The notes: a model not told the origin generated them from the sequence alone. 64,000 nt of DNA from JAJDAT01 sp964570665 (GCA_964570665.1 CAZMZH010000007.1:62001-126000); one strand, 5' to 3'. Numbered from the stretch's first letter, positions 18,325 to 28,138 are shown. A program made the numbers and translations.

Positions 18325-21300
18325 ATGCATCTTTTAAAATGGTTGCGTATTTTAGTTATCGCTTTTTTTTTGACGTGTTTCTGCGTTCCCTCCCAATCTA
18401 ACGCAAAGGAAGTCGATAAAGCTTTAAGCTTGATTGAGAATCCTCCTGATCGTATTTCGATTGCCTATTCCGTAGACTCTGTTCCTTTTCATTTCCGCGA
18501 CGATCAAGGAAAAGCGGCTGGGATGATAATTGACCTTTGGAAGCTTTGGTCTCAAAAAACGGGAATTAGGATTGATTTCCGCCCTGCCCCCTGGGATGAA
18601 ACGCTGGCAATGGTAGGTTCTGGCGTTGCCGACGCTCATGCCGGATTGTTTTTCAATAAGAAACGGGATAAGTTCCTCGATTACGGCGCCGCTTTACGTA
18701 AAACGGATACTCACGTTTTTTCCCATAAGACTTTACCCGCCATTGACCGCTTTGAGGATTTATCCGCTTACCGTATTGGAGTTTTGGCAGAGGACTATGT
18801 CGAAGGCTATTTAAAAGAACGACTGCCTAAAGCAGTCATAGTTCCTTATCCAGATTATGCGAGCATCATGTCAGCGCTAAAAGAAGGAACGTTAAGAGTC
18901 TTCGCGGCCGACACTCCTACCGGTATTTTCCATTTACAACGCAGCGGTTTAGTTGAACGCTTCACTTTCACAAAAGATCTTCTACTTTATCAAAACGATT
19001 GGTTTGCCGCCGTTCAAAAAGGAAACGCGGAATTAATAAAAATTATCAATCGAGGAATGGCCAAGATCAGCCCCTCCGAAAGGAGCGAAGTGGGTCGTCG
19101 TTGGGCAGGGGCCGCCAAAGAAAAAGAAACCAACGCGATTTTAATTTCAATGGACCGGGACTATCCGCCTATGACTTTCCTCAATGCTCAGGGAAAACCC
19201 GCTGGGTTTTTAGTGGATTTTTGGAGATTGTGGTCAAAAAAAACAGGTCGGGAGATTCGTTTTTTAGAAAACAATTGGGAAGAAAGCTTAGAAGCTATGC
19301 GTCTAGGCGAAGCGGATTTTCACGCTGGTCTGTTTATAAACGAAGAAAGGCGTCGATGGCTGGAGTTCGGGCATGAGTTATATCGAGTGGGAACTGGTCT
19401 GTACCACCGTGTTGGAGAAACAGTGTCAAACGATCCCGCCCAATTTAACAACCAAATACTAGGCGTTATTGGCGAAACTTACCAAGAAAAAGTAGCGCGA
19501 AAACGTTGGCCAAATGTTCAGGTAGTTACTTTTAATTCGACTCTAGAACTTGTTCAGGCGCTAAACAAGAATAAAGCGCATGCTGTCATGGCGGAAATCC
19601 CTGTAATGGACGTTTTGCTAGATCGAATGGGCATGCGTGGGGAAATTACTCGTAAACCGAGCCGAATGTTTGTCAGTTCCATACACCCTGCGGTACTAAA
19701 GGATCGTAAGGACCTTATGACCGAATTCGAGAAAGGGTTTGGCGGGATCAATCGAAAGGAATTAGGGGCAATGGAGAAGCGCTGGATTGCCGATCCTGAA
19801 AAACGAATTTATGCCAATAAATTTAAGGGTAACCGGAGTGTAGCACCACTCGATTTGACACCTCAAGAAAAAAAATGGATCAAGGAACATCAAGTTCTAC
19901 GGATGGGAGTGGATCGAGATTGGCCACCTTTTGAATACCTGGACGACCTTGGTCGCCATAAAGGGATGACTGCAAACTTTTTGAATTTAATTGAGGATAG
20001 GTTAGGTTTCAGGTTTGCGAATCCTCCCGATATTTCCTGGAGCGAAGTAATCGACCTGTCCAAGAATAAGAAGCTTGATCTATTGCTGGCCGTCGCGCCC
20101 ACTCGCGAAAGAGAAAAGTTTCTTTCTTTCACGGAGCCTTATTTTCGAGTTCCAATAGTTATAGTCCAAAGAAAAGACGATAAAGTTGTAAAAAGCTTGG
20201 ACGATTTAAAAGGAAAGAAAATTGGGACCGTATCCGGTTATGCGGTTGAAGAGAAACTACGGCGAGAAGCTCCATACCTCAATCTAGTTCCGGCAAAAGA
20301 TTTTACGGAAGGTTTTACCGCTTTATCCAATCAAAAAATATACGCTTTTGTCGGCAATCTAGCCTCGGCTAATCATTTTATTCAAGAGTTACTATTCGCC
20401 AACCTTCAGGTGGGTGCTTCCGCAGGTTTTACTTTGGATTTAGCCATGGGGGTTCGAAAAGACTGGTCTGTTTTAAAAGAGATTTTAAATAAAGCTATTG
20501 GTTCTGTGACGGAAGACGAACGAAAAAAAATTCTTCGTATAGAACGTCCAATTAAAGCAAAAAGTCAGGAACTTGAAATCAGTATCAAGAGAATGATTGC
20601 AGGGGTAGTGGCGATAGCTCTTGTTTTGGTTTTAGGAGTCCTCGTCTTGAACCGATATTTGAAAACGGATCGTTCACGAATAATCACCCAAGATTTGTTT
20701 CAATCCAGAAAAATTCGATTTGTGGGTATGGGCGTCATTTCATTATTTCTTGTTATGACGGTGATTTTAGCCTGGAATGCAATTAACCAGATCGACCGTC
20801 GAGTCCGAGAAGACGTTGGCACTACATTAGGTTTGGTTTTAAAATCAACCCGAGACTCGCTAAGGATTTGGGTTGAAAATAAAAAACAATCTTTAAATTC
20901 GTTGCTGTCCGACCCTGAACTTCTCATCCCGGTTAAAGTACTTTTAGGCCTTCCAAAAAATAAAGATGTCTTGTTGAAGGAACCAGCTCAAGAAGCTGTT
21001 AAAGAATATTTTGAATCCCATCTAGGAGTAATTCAAAATCAGGGTTTTTCTATAATATCTCCTGAGTTGATCACTATTGGATCCGACCAAGATTCTTCAA
21101 TTGGATCTATCAATTTTATTGGCTTAAAAAGAGAAGATTTGATGACGCGGGTGTTGCAGGGGGAAACAGTCTTTGTTCCGCCGATTCAATTAAAAAGTGT
21201 AAACAAAGCGAATTCTGAACCCATTATGTATTTTGTCGGCCCACTTCGTAATTCAAAGGGAGAAGTTATCGCCGCTCTGGCTTTTGGAATGGACCCTCTT

Positions 21301-24300
21301 AAGGATTTTACCTTCTTGGCTCAGGGTGGACGTATAGGTGAAAGTGGCGAAACCTATGCATTTAATAAAAAAGGATTTTTTATCACCGAAAGTCGATTCG
21401 AACGGCAGTTGGAACAACTAGGGCTAATTTCAAAAGGAATGAATGAAATTCTTAGCGTTAGAGTGAGCGATCCAGGAGGCGATTTAACCGCTGGGTTCAA
21501 CGCTCCGCCGCCCGAAGAGCGGCATCTCACTCGAATGGCCAAGAGCGCAACCGAAGGGAATACAGATACCGATATTATTGGGTACAGGGATTATCGAGGA
21601 ATACAAGTTCTAGGCACCTGGTTATGGGACGATATTTTGGAATTTGGGTTAACCTCCGAGATTGATTTGGAAGAAGCCCTTGGTCCTTTTTATTTTACTC
21701 GTAATATCATCATTTTAGTTCTTGGGGTTACGCTGTTATTCGCCATTGTACTCACTGCGCTGAGTTTATGGATGGGAGAACAAGCTAACGTGACTCTGAG
21801 AGAAGCTCGCGACGACCTTGAAGATAGGGTAAACGAACGAACGCGGGAATTACAGAAAAAAAATATTTTTTCAGAGGTGCATAAAAATATCGCGGTCGGC
21901 GCTAATCAGAACCTACCCACAGAGGAAGGAATGATATACGCGCTGAATTGCGTTTGCGAAGGTATTGATTGGCCGATTGGCCATGTTTATTTACCCGATC
22001 CTGACAAACCTAATGATCGACTTCTCCCAACTAAAATTTGGTATGTGAAGGATCCAAAAAAATACCGAGCTTTTATGGATGCGACAGAATCCAGCGTTTT
22101 TTATATAGGAACCGGATTGCCAGGTAGGGTATTTAAATCAGGAAAACCAGAATGGATAAAAAATGTGGGAACGGATTCGGATTTCCATAGAGCCTCCTTA
22201 GCGGGAAATATGGGATTGGGAGCCGGGTTGGCTTTTCCCATTTTAATAGGGGACGAGGTAGCCGGAATTTTAGAATTTTTTTCCAGGGAAGAGGAAGAGC
22301 CAGATTATAATCTTCTGGAAATGATGGGGCAAATTGGAAACTTATTGGGAAGCCTTGTCGAAAGAAAACGAAGCGAAGAACAACTCACACTTACTCAGCA
22401 AAAGGCCGAAGCCGCCACACAAGCCAAATCTGATTTTTTAGCAAATATGAGCCACGAAATCCGCACTCCAATGAATGCCATCATTGGAATGAGTCTCTTG
22501 GCATTAAAACAAGAACTCTCTCCTAAATTAAACAATTATCTTAGTAAAATTCAAAGTTCGGCTAATTCCCTTCTGGGCTTGATCAATGATATTCTCGATT
22601 TTTCAAAAATTGAAGCTGGAAAATTAGATATGGAAAATGTCGAGTTTCGATTGGACGAGACTCTCGATAATTTATCCACTTTAGTTACTTTTAAAGCGGA
22701 AGAAAAGGGATTGGAAGTTTTGTTTTCCGTTGACCAGGAAGTTCCAATTTCCTTAATAGGCGATTCTTTGCGATTGGGACAAGTCTTAACCAATTTAACC
22801 AACAATGCGGTCAAGTTTACCGAACACGGGGAGATTATTATTAAAATCCGTTGCCTTAATAAAGAAAACGGGATAGCCGAATTAGAATTTTCAGTCAAGG
22901 ATACCGGTATTGGGTTAACTGAAAAACAAATCAATAAATTATTTCAGTCGTTCAGTCAAGCTGATACATCCACGACACGAAAATATGGAGGCACTGGATT
23001 GGGGTTGACAATTTCCAAACGCCTTGTGGAATTGATGGGCGGAGCCATTAGAGTCGAAAGCGAACCTGGACAAGGAAGTTGTTTTATATTTACGGCGCGG
23101 TTTGAATTTAATTCTGATGAAACAGTTTTTGGCTCCCCTCTTTCCGACGATTTAAAAGGCAAGCGATTTTTGATTGTCGACGATAACGAATCGGCCAGAG
23201 CAATATTAAACGAATCCTTGCAATCATTTTCAGTTGACGTGTCCATGGCCAGTTCAGGAATGGAGAGTATTTCAATGGTTAAATCGGCCAACGCCGATCG
23301 ACCATTTAACTTTATTGTAATGGATTGGCGCATGCCGGGTATGGACGGTATAGAAGCCTCTAGAAAAATTAAAGGGGATTCCACTTTAAATCAACTCCCA
23401 AAAATAATCATGTTAACCGCTCATGGCAGCGAACGGGCTATTCGTGAAGCGGAAGAAGCCGGCATTGAAGGATTTATTGTTAAGCCAATAAACCCTTCTA
23501 CGCTATTAGATACCATTTTGAAGGTGATGGGAAAGGAAACGCGGAGCGTAAAGTTATCCGGTTCTTCTAAAAACGATCAGAAGGTGGTGGGGCTGGAATT
23601 AATCAAGGGCAGTCAAGTGTTACTAGCCGAAGATAACGAAATAAATCAAGAAATTGCCATCGAAATTTTAGAAGAAATTGGCCTGATTTTGACCGTTGCT
23701 AATAACGGCCAAGAGGCCGTAGCCTTGGCTAACAAAAAAGATTTTGATTGCGTTTTGATGGACTGTCAAATGCCCGAAATGGATGGCTACGAAGCGACGC
23801 GGACCTTACGCAAAAAAGAAGAGTTCGCTTCGCTCCCTATTATCGCCATGACCGCAAATGCAATGGCTGGCGATCGCCAAAAATGTTTGGAAACCGGAAT
23901 GAACGATCATGTTGCAAAACCCATCAACACTGACGAATTATTTAAAGCTTTGGTAAAATGGATTCCACCCCGTCAACAAAATGAAACTACTATTTCAACC
24001 CAAAATGAACCAGCTCGATTGGATAAAGAAAACCAAACTTCTTTTCCAGAGAAACTACCAGGATTGGATATAAAAGCGGGTCTTTCCATTGTCATGGGAA
24101 AAGAAAAACTTTACCGAAAGCTTTTAAGAAAATTTTTAGAAGATTATTCTAACGTTAAAGAGTCGTTAATAAATCTAATGGACCAAGAAGACCTAAAAGA
24201 TGCGGAAAGACTGGCTCATACGGTTAAGGGAGTCGCCGCAAATATCGGGGCTAAAGCATTGCAGACCTCCTCCGGAGAAATAGAAACGGCTATAAGAGAA

Positions 24301-24873
24301 GGAACTTTAGACAATAAAGATGCCTTATTAAAACAGTTTGATTTAGATCTTATTGAAGTATTAAAATCTTTAACGCAACTACAATCCCCAAAAGAAGCTT
24401 TCCTCGAAATAGATTTTTCCAAGATTAAAATTCCTGAAGAATTATTTGCCGAACTTCAAAACGCGATCGATCAAGGAAGTTATGACGATCTGTTAGAGCG
24501 CTATGACGATTTGTCAAAACTGAACCCTTACGGTCCAGAGTTGGTGGAGAAATTGAAATCTTTGAATCAAGGAACCCTCCTGGACGAAATGTCGGCAATA
24601 CTAGACTCGATTAAAAATAATACAAATTCTCCAACCGATTCAAATACTTTACTAGAAATTTTAAAGCGCCTTGAATCCCCCATAAAAACAAGAAGACCTA
24701 AAAAATGCGCTCCCGTGTTGAAAGAAATATTGGGATTGACCTGGCCACCGGGTTATGAAAACGACATTCAAGAGTTACAAAAACAAATTGAAGGCCATAA
24801 ATATAAAGAGGCTAAGTCCTTATTAGAATCCATAATCAAAAATATTGAGGAACAATTTAATCACAATGGATGA
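18325..24873 (+). CDS. giant hybrid kinase with three periplasmic solute-binding domains
   Basis: A 2182-residue hybrid histidine kinase, the largest protein in the window. A signal sequence is followed by three consecutive SBP_bac_3-type Venus-flytrap domains (about 35-265, 267-500 and 515-745). Transmembrane helices occur near 755-777 and 795-815, then a Cache-like extracytoplasmic domain (about 820-1115) and a third helix (about 1125-1150). The cytoplasmic part has a coiled coil, GAF (about 1190-1345), HisKA (His1377), HATPase_c, two receivers (Asp1667 and Asp1813), HPt (His1965) and the same 190-residue tail as the first kinase. BvgS/EvgS-type kinases usually carry one or two flytraps. 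The ligand is unknown. The stop overlaps the following regulator gene by 8 bp. Confidence 0.92.
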   Translation: MHLLKWLRILVIAFFLTCFCVPSQSNAKEVDKALSLIENPPDRISIAYSVDSVPFHFRDDQGKAAGMIIDLWKLWSQKTGIRIDFRPAPWDETLAMVGSGVADAHAGLFFNKKRDKFLDYGAALRKTDTHVFSHKTLPAIDRFEDLSAYRIGVLAEDYVEGYLKERLPKAVIVPYPDYASIMSALKEGTLRVFAADTPTGIFHLQRSGLVERFTFTKDLLLYQNDWFAAVQKGNAELIKIINRGMAKISPSERSEVGRRWAGAAKEKETNAILISMDRDYPPMTFLNAQGKPAGFLVDFWRLWSKKTGREIRFLENNWEESLEAMRLGEADFHAGLFINEERRRWLEFGHELYRVGTGLYHRVGETVSNDPAQFNNQILGVIGETYQEKVARKRWPNVQVVTFNSTLELVQALNKNKAHAVMAEIPVMDVLLDRMGMRGEITRKPSRMFVSSIHPAVLKDRKDLMTEFEKGFGGINRKELGAMEKRWIADPEKRIYANKFKGNRSVAPLDLTPQEKKWIKEHQVLRMGVDRDWPPFEYLDDLGRHKGMTANFLNLIEDRLGFRFANPPDISWSEVIDLSKNKKLDLLLAVAPTREREKFLSFTEPYFRVPIVIVQRKDDKVVKSLDDLKGKKIGTVSGYAVEEKLRREAPYLNLVPAKDFTEGFTALSNQKIYAFVGNLASANHFIQELLFANLQVGASAGFTLDLAMGVRKDWSVLKEILNKAIGSVTEDERKKILRIERPIKAKSQELEISIKRMIAGVVAIALVLVLGVLVLNRYLKTDRSRIITQDLFQSRKIRFVGMGVISLFLVMTVILAWNAINQIDRRVREDVGTTLGLVLKSTRDSLRIWVENKKQSLNSLLSDPELLIPVKVLLGLPKNKDVLLKEPAQEAVKEYFESHLGVIQNQGFSIISPELITIGSDQDSSIGSINFIGLKREDLMTRVLQGETVFVPPIQLKSVNKANSEPIMYFVGPLRNSKGEVIAALAFGMDPLKDFTFLAQGGRIGESGETYAFNKKGFFITESRFERQLEQLGLISKGMNEILSVRVSDPGGDLTAGFNAPPPEERHLTRMAKSATEGNTDTDIIGYRDYRGIQVLGTWLWDDILEFGLTSEIDLEEALGPFYFTRNIIILVLGVTLLFAIVLTALSLWMGEQANVTLREARDDLEDRVNERTRELQKKNIFSEVHKNIAVGANQNLPTEEGMIYALNCVCEGIDWPIGHVYLPDPDKPNDRLLPTKIWYVKDPKKYRAFMDATESSVFYIGTGLPGRVFKSGKPEWIKNVGTDSDFHRASLAGNMGLGAGLAFPILIGDEVAGILEFFSREEEEPDYNLLEMMGQIGNLLGSLVERKRSEEQLTLTQQKAEAATQAKSDFLANMSHEIRTPMNAIIGMSLLALKQELSPKLNNYLSKIQSSANSLLGLINDILDFSKIEAGKLDMENVEFRLDETLDNLSTLVTFKAEEKGLEVLFSVDQEVPISLIGDSLRLGQVLTNLTNNAVKFTEHGEIIIKIRCLNKENGIAELEFSVKDTGIGLTEKQINKLFQSFSQADTSTTRKYGGTGLGLTISKRLVELMGGAIRVESEPGQGSCFIFTARFEFNSDETVFGSPLSDDLKGKRFLIVDDNESARAILNESLQSFSVDVSMASSGMESISMVKSANADRPFNFIVMDWRMPGMDGIEASRKIKGDSTLNQLPKIIMLTAHGSERAIREAEEAGIEGFIVKPINPSTLLDTILKVMGKETRSVKLSGSSKNDQKVVGLELIKGSQVLLAEDNEINQEIAIEILEEIGLILTVANNGQEAVALANKKDFDCVLMDCQMPEMDGYEATRTLRKKEEFASLPIIAMTANAMAGDRQKCLETGMNDHVAKPINTDELFKALVKWIPPRQQNETTISTQNEPARLDKENQTSFPEKLPGLDIKAGLSIVMGKEKLYRKLLRKFLEDYSNVKESLINLMDQEDLKDAERLAHTVKGVAANIGAKALQTSSGEIETAIREGTLDNKDALLKQFDLDLIEVLKSLTQLQSPKEAFLEIDFSKIKIPEELFAELQNAIDQGSYDDLLERYDDLSKLNPYGPELVEKLKSLNQGTLLDEMSAILDSIKNNTNSPTDSNTLLEILKRLESPIKTRRPKKCAPVLKEILGLTWPPGYENDIQELQKQIEGHKYKEAKSLLESIIKNIEEQFNHNG

Positions 24874-25243
24874 TCCGAATGAAGCCATAATTTTGGTGGT
24901 AGATGATGCAGAAACTAATATTGATATTCTGGTCGAAACTCTGGGAGAAAAATATGACGTCATGTGTGCAATAGACGGGGAGTCGGCTTTAGAAATTCTT
25001 GAGGAAGAAAAACCCGACTTGATTTTACTCGACATTATGATGCCAGGAATCGATGGGTTTGAAACATGTCGTCGAATCAAAAATAACCCCAACTTAAAAG
25101 ATATTCCAGTTATCTTCATATCGGCAAAATCTGAAGAGGTAGATATTAAGGAGGGTTATAGCGTTGGCGGAGTAGATTATATTGCCAAGCCATTTCAGTT
25201 TGAGGAAGTTATGGCCAGCATTCAAAGACATTTAAAATTGTAA
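24866..25243 (+). CDS. single-domain response regulator (paralogue of the cyclase regulator)
   Basis: A 125-residue receiver-only protein (DDAETNIDI acidic pocket, phospho-accepting Asp in LILLDIMMPGIDG, switch lysine in YIAKPF). ATG 24866 is chosen over an in-frame upstream start because it reproduces the 8-bp overlap with the kinase stop seen in the first module and aligns with the N-terminus of the first regulator. It ends (RHLKL) exactly where the paralogue continues into its linker and cyclase, so the output domain has been lost. It may now act by protein contact or as a phosphate sink. Confidence 0.9.
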   Translation: MDDPNEAIILVVDDAETNIDILVETLGEKYDVMCAIDGESALEILEEEKPDLILLDIMMPGIDGFETCRRIKNNPNLKDIPVIFISAKSEEVDIKEGYSVGGVDYIAKPFQFEEVMASIQRHLKL

Positions 25244-25395
25244 TTCTAAGAAAAATAAAAAAAATTGAAAAGATATAGAGAGGGAAAAAGAATTTAAAGA
25301 TCCTTTATCGTTTTTGAAGACCATCCCATTCGCTAGTTTAATTCTTCTCCCTTGAAGAAACTTGGGAAGGTATTTGGACAATGGAAACAAAATAA
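25244..25395 (+). pseudogene. remnant of a deleted cyclase domain
   Basis: The segment after the receiver stop looks like a decayed linker (an AAGAAAAA-rich stretch resembling the paralogue's). It ends with an exact 44-bp copy of the cyclase gene's 3' end and a stop codon (25351-25395), which encodes LEETWEGIWTMETK. The in-frame reading is closed by a TAA at 25339. The 44-bp match is directly visible; the similarity of the rest is weak. It abuts the clpB stop with two bases between. Confidence 0.75.
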
Positions 25396-25397
25396 AC

Positions 25398-28019
25398 TTA
25401 ATTTTGAAAAATAAAACCGCCGTTTCCATCAACGCTTACCGTTACCTGATCGCCTTCTTTAAATTTTCCATCTAAGATTTGAGAAGCCAAAGGATCTTTT
25501 ATGAATTTTTGAATGGCCCGTTTGAGAGGTCTTGCTCCATAAACAGGATCATAACCTTTTTCCGCCAACAAACCTTTGGCATCTTCGTTTATATTGATAG
25601 TGATTTTTCTTTCGATGAGTCGCTTTTGAAGATCGACCAGTTGAATATCGACAATATTTTTGATTTGGTCTTTCCCCAAATTTCTGAAAATGACGCAGTC
25701 GTCGATTCTGTTAAGAAATTCCGGTCGAAAATATTTTTTCAATTCTTGAGTGACCGTGTGACGAAATTTTTCCCATTCAGCCTCTAAAGAACCATTTTGT
25801 GAATGATTTTTAGTAATTCGTTCGCTCTCTTCTTGAATTAATTGACCCGCAATATTTGAAGTCATCAAAATCACGGTATTCTTAAAATCCACCGTTCTAC
25901 CCTGCCCGTCTGTAATTCGACCATCGTCTAGGATTTGAAGGAAAATATTAAAAACATCTTGATGAGCCTTTTCCATCTCGTCAAACAAAACGACAGAATA
26001 AGGTTTTCGGCGAACGTGTTCGGTTAAATACCCTCCCTCTTCATAACCAACATAACCTGGAGGAGCGCCCAACAATCGAGACACCGAATGTTTTTCCATA
26101 AACTCGGACATATCGATACGAACCATCGCTTGTTCGTCGTCGAATAAAAATTCGGCCAATGTCCGAGCGAGTTGAGTTTTCCCAACTCCTGTTGGACCGA
26201 GAAAAAGAAAAGTACCTATGGGTTTATTTGGGTCGTCCAAACCGGCCCGAGCTCTGCGTATGGCATTTGCTACTAAACCAACGGCTTCCTCTTGCCCCAC
26301 CACTTTTTTTCTTAAATGAGTTTCCATTTGGATCAAACGTTCTTTTTCGGATTGCATCATTTTATCCAATGGAATTCCTGTCCATCGAGAAACGATAAAA
26401 GCTATATCTTCTTCCCCCACTTCTTCATTTAAAAGTTTTTTATTTTTTATTGGGTCGGCAACAATTTGCAACGACTCCAATTCTTTATTCAAACGAGGCA
26501 ATTCGCCGTATTTTAGAGAAGCAGCTCTTTCAAGAGACCCTTCTCGTTCAGCTTGCTCGGCTTCTCTCCCAGTATCCTCAATTTTTTCCTTCAGTTTCTG
26601 CTTAATTCCAATGGATTTTTTTTCTTCTTCCCATTGTTTGCGTAATTCATCGCATTCTTTTTTTGCCGTAAAAATCTCACTTTCAATATTCTCGCTTCGA
26701 TCTCTCGATTCGACATCATCTTCTTTTTTTAGAGCTTCGCGTTCAATTTCCAATTGAGTTATTTGCCGTTGAAATTGATCAATCTCGACAGGTAAAGAAT
26801 CTATTTGCATTCTTAACCTTGAAGCGGCTTCGTCTATGAGATCGATGGCTTTGTCCGGTAAAAACCTATCGGTAATATACCGGTTAGAAAGTCTTGCCGC
26901 CGCCACAATAGCGCCGTCTTGTATACGAACCCCATGATGAACTTCGTACTTTGATTTTAATCCTCTTAAAATAGAAATAGCGTCTTGTTCCGTTGGTTCT
27001 CCAACCACTACGGGCTGGAACCTTCTCTCTAACGCTTTATCTTTTTCGATATATTTTTTATATTCGTTTAATGTCGTTGCGCCCACACAATGCAATTCTC
27101 CCCTGGCTAAGGCTGGTTTTAGCATGTTCGAGGCATCCATAGATCCCTCCGTAGAACCGGCGCCTACAAGAGTATGAAGTTCGTCAATAAATAAAATTAT
27201 TTCCCCGCCTGCCGATCCAATTTCATGTAAAACGGATTTTAAGCGATCTTCAAATTCTCCTCGGTATTTTGTTCCAGCAACCAATGCCGCTAAATCCAAG
27301 GTCAAAATCCTTTTTTCTTTAAGGGTTTCAGGAATGTCTCCATGAAAAATTCTTTGAGCCAATCCTTCAACAATAGCGGTTTTTCCAACCCCGGGTTCTC
27401 CAATCAAAACCGGATTATTTTTAGTTCTTCTAGATAATACCTGAACCACTCTACGTATTTCTTCATCCCTACCAATCACTGGATCTAATTTCCCCGATTG
27501 AGCGCGTTCGGTTACGTCGACGCAATATTTCTTGAGAACTTGATATTTGTCTTCAGGATTTTGGTCCGTGACACGTTGGTTACCGCGTAAATCAAAAAGA
27601 GCTTTTAATAAATGATCTTTTCGAATTCCGTTTTTAACAAAAAGCTGACCAACGCTGGAATTTGGAATTTCACAAATGGCCAATAGAATATGTTCTGCGC
27701 TCAAAAACTCATCTTTCATAGCGCTAGATTCTTCAAAAGCTCTATTTAAAACGGATTTAAACGTCAACGAAATATGAATTTGAGGAATTTCTTTCGTAAC
27801 TTTAGGAAAGTTAGAACATTGGCTTTGGAGTTGCGATAGAATATTTTCAGAATTGGCTCCAGACTTATTCAATATGCTATAGGTTAAACCTTCTTTATCT
27901 TTCATTAATTCCAGCAACAAATGCTCGCATTCGATATACGGTTGCCTTTCCCGCTCACAATAGGTTTGAGCTTCGGCCAAAGCCTCTTGCAACTTAATTG
28001 TCATCTTATCGAAACGCAT
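25398..28019 (-). CDS. clpB: ClpB disaggregase
   Basis: An 873-residue Hsp100 ATPase that works with DnaK to resolubilise aggregated protein in the cytoplasm. It has the Clp N-domain (about 1-145), first AAA module (Walker A GEPGVGKTA near Lys213, Walker B ILFIDELHTL), the long coiled-coil middle domain (about 405-525), and second AAA module (Walker A GPTGVGKTQ near 610, then the sensor and arginine regions). The M-domain length distinguishes it from ClpA and ClpC. A sigma70-like promoter lies upstream. The last codons are duplicated at 10386-10458. Confidence 0.96.
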   Translation of the reverse strand: MRFDKMTIKLQEALAEAQTYCERERQPYIECEHLLLELMKDKEGLTYSILNKSGANSENILSQLQSQCSNFPKVTKEIPQIHISLTFKSVLNRAFEESSAMKDEFLSAEHILLAICEIPNSSVGQLFVKNGIRKDHLLKALFDLRGNQRVTDQNPEDKYQVLKKYCVDVTERAQSGKLDPVIGRDEEIRRVVQVLSRRTKNNPVLIGEPGVGKTAIVEGLAQRIFHGDIPETLKEKRILTLDLAALVAGTKYRGEFEDRLKSVLHEIGSAGGEIILFIDELHTLVGAGSTEGSMDASNMLKPALARGELHCVGATTLNEYKKYIEKDKALERRFQPVVVGEPTEQDAISILRGLKSKYEVHHGVRIQDGAIVAAARLSNRYITDRFLPDKAIDLIDEAASRLRMQIDSLPVEIDQFQRQITQLEIEREALKKEDDVESRDRSENIESEIFTAKKECDELRKQWEEEKKSIGIKQKLKEKIEDTGREAEQAEREGSLERAASLKYGELPRLNKELESLQIVADPIKNKKLLNEEVGEEDIAFIVSRWTGIPLDKMMQSEKERLIQMETHLRKKVVGQEEAVGLVANAIRRARAGLDDPNKPIGTFLFLGPTGVGKTQLARTLAEFLFDDEQAMVRIDMSEFMEKHSVSRLLGAPPGYVGYEEGGYLTEHVRRKPYSVVLFDEMEKAHQDVFNIFLQILDDGRITDGQGRTVDFKNTVILMTSNIAGQLIQEESERITKNHSQNGSLEAEWEKFRHTVTQELKKYFRPEFLNRIDDCVIFRNLGKDQIKNIVDIQLVDLQKRLIERKITININEDAKGLLAEKGYDPVYGARPLKRAIQKFIKDPLASQILDGKFKEGDQVTVSVDGNGGFIFQN

Positions 28020-28064
28020 AACTAGCTCCTGGTTTTATCAAACTAGAATTCAACTACCTGTTAA

Positions 28065-28093
28065 GTAATAAGATTCGAGAGTAAACTTGTCAA
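28065..28093 (-). promoter_or_regulatory. sigma70-type promoter of clpB
   Basis: On the minus strand, a perfect TTGACA (28093-28088) is followed by a 17-base spacer and TATTAC (28070-28065). Transcription would begin about 40 bases before the clpB ATG. No clear heat-shock (sigma32) or CIRCE element was seen. Confidence 0.55.
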
Positions 28094-28138
28094 GTTGTTT
28101 CAATTTGCAAGGCTAGGAAAGGACTGCGAGGAGGGAAA

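Noticed and set aside
22551..23384. Long minus-strand frames inside the second hybrid kinase
   Set aside because: They are antisense shadows of a strongly conserved kinase core and receiver coding region.
10459..25397. Prophage or classical integrative element
   Set aside because: The block lacks integrase, transposase, phage and conjugation genes; only the flanking tail repeats point to acquisition.
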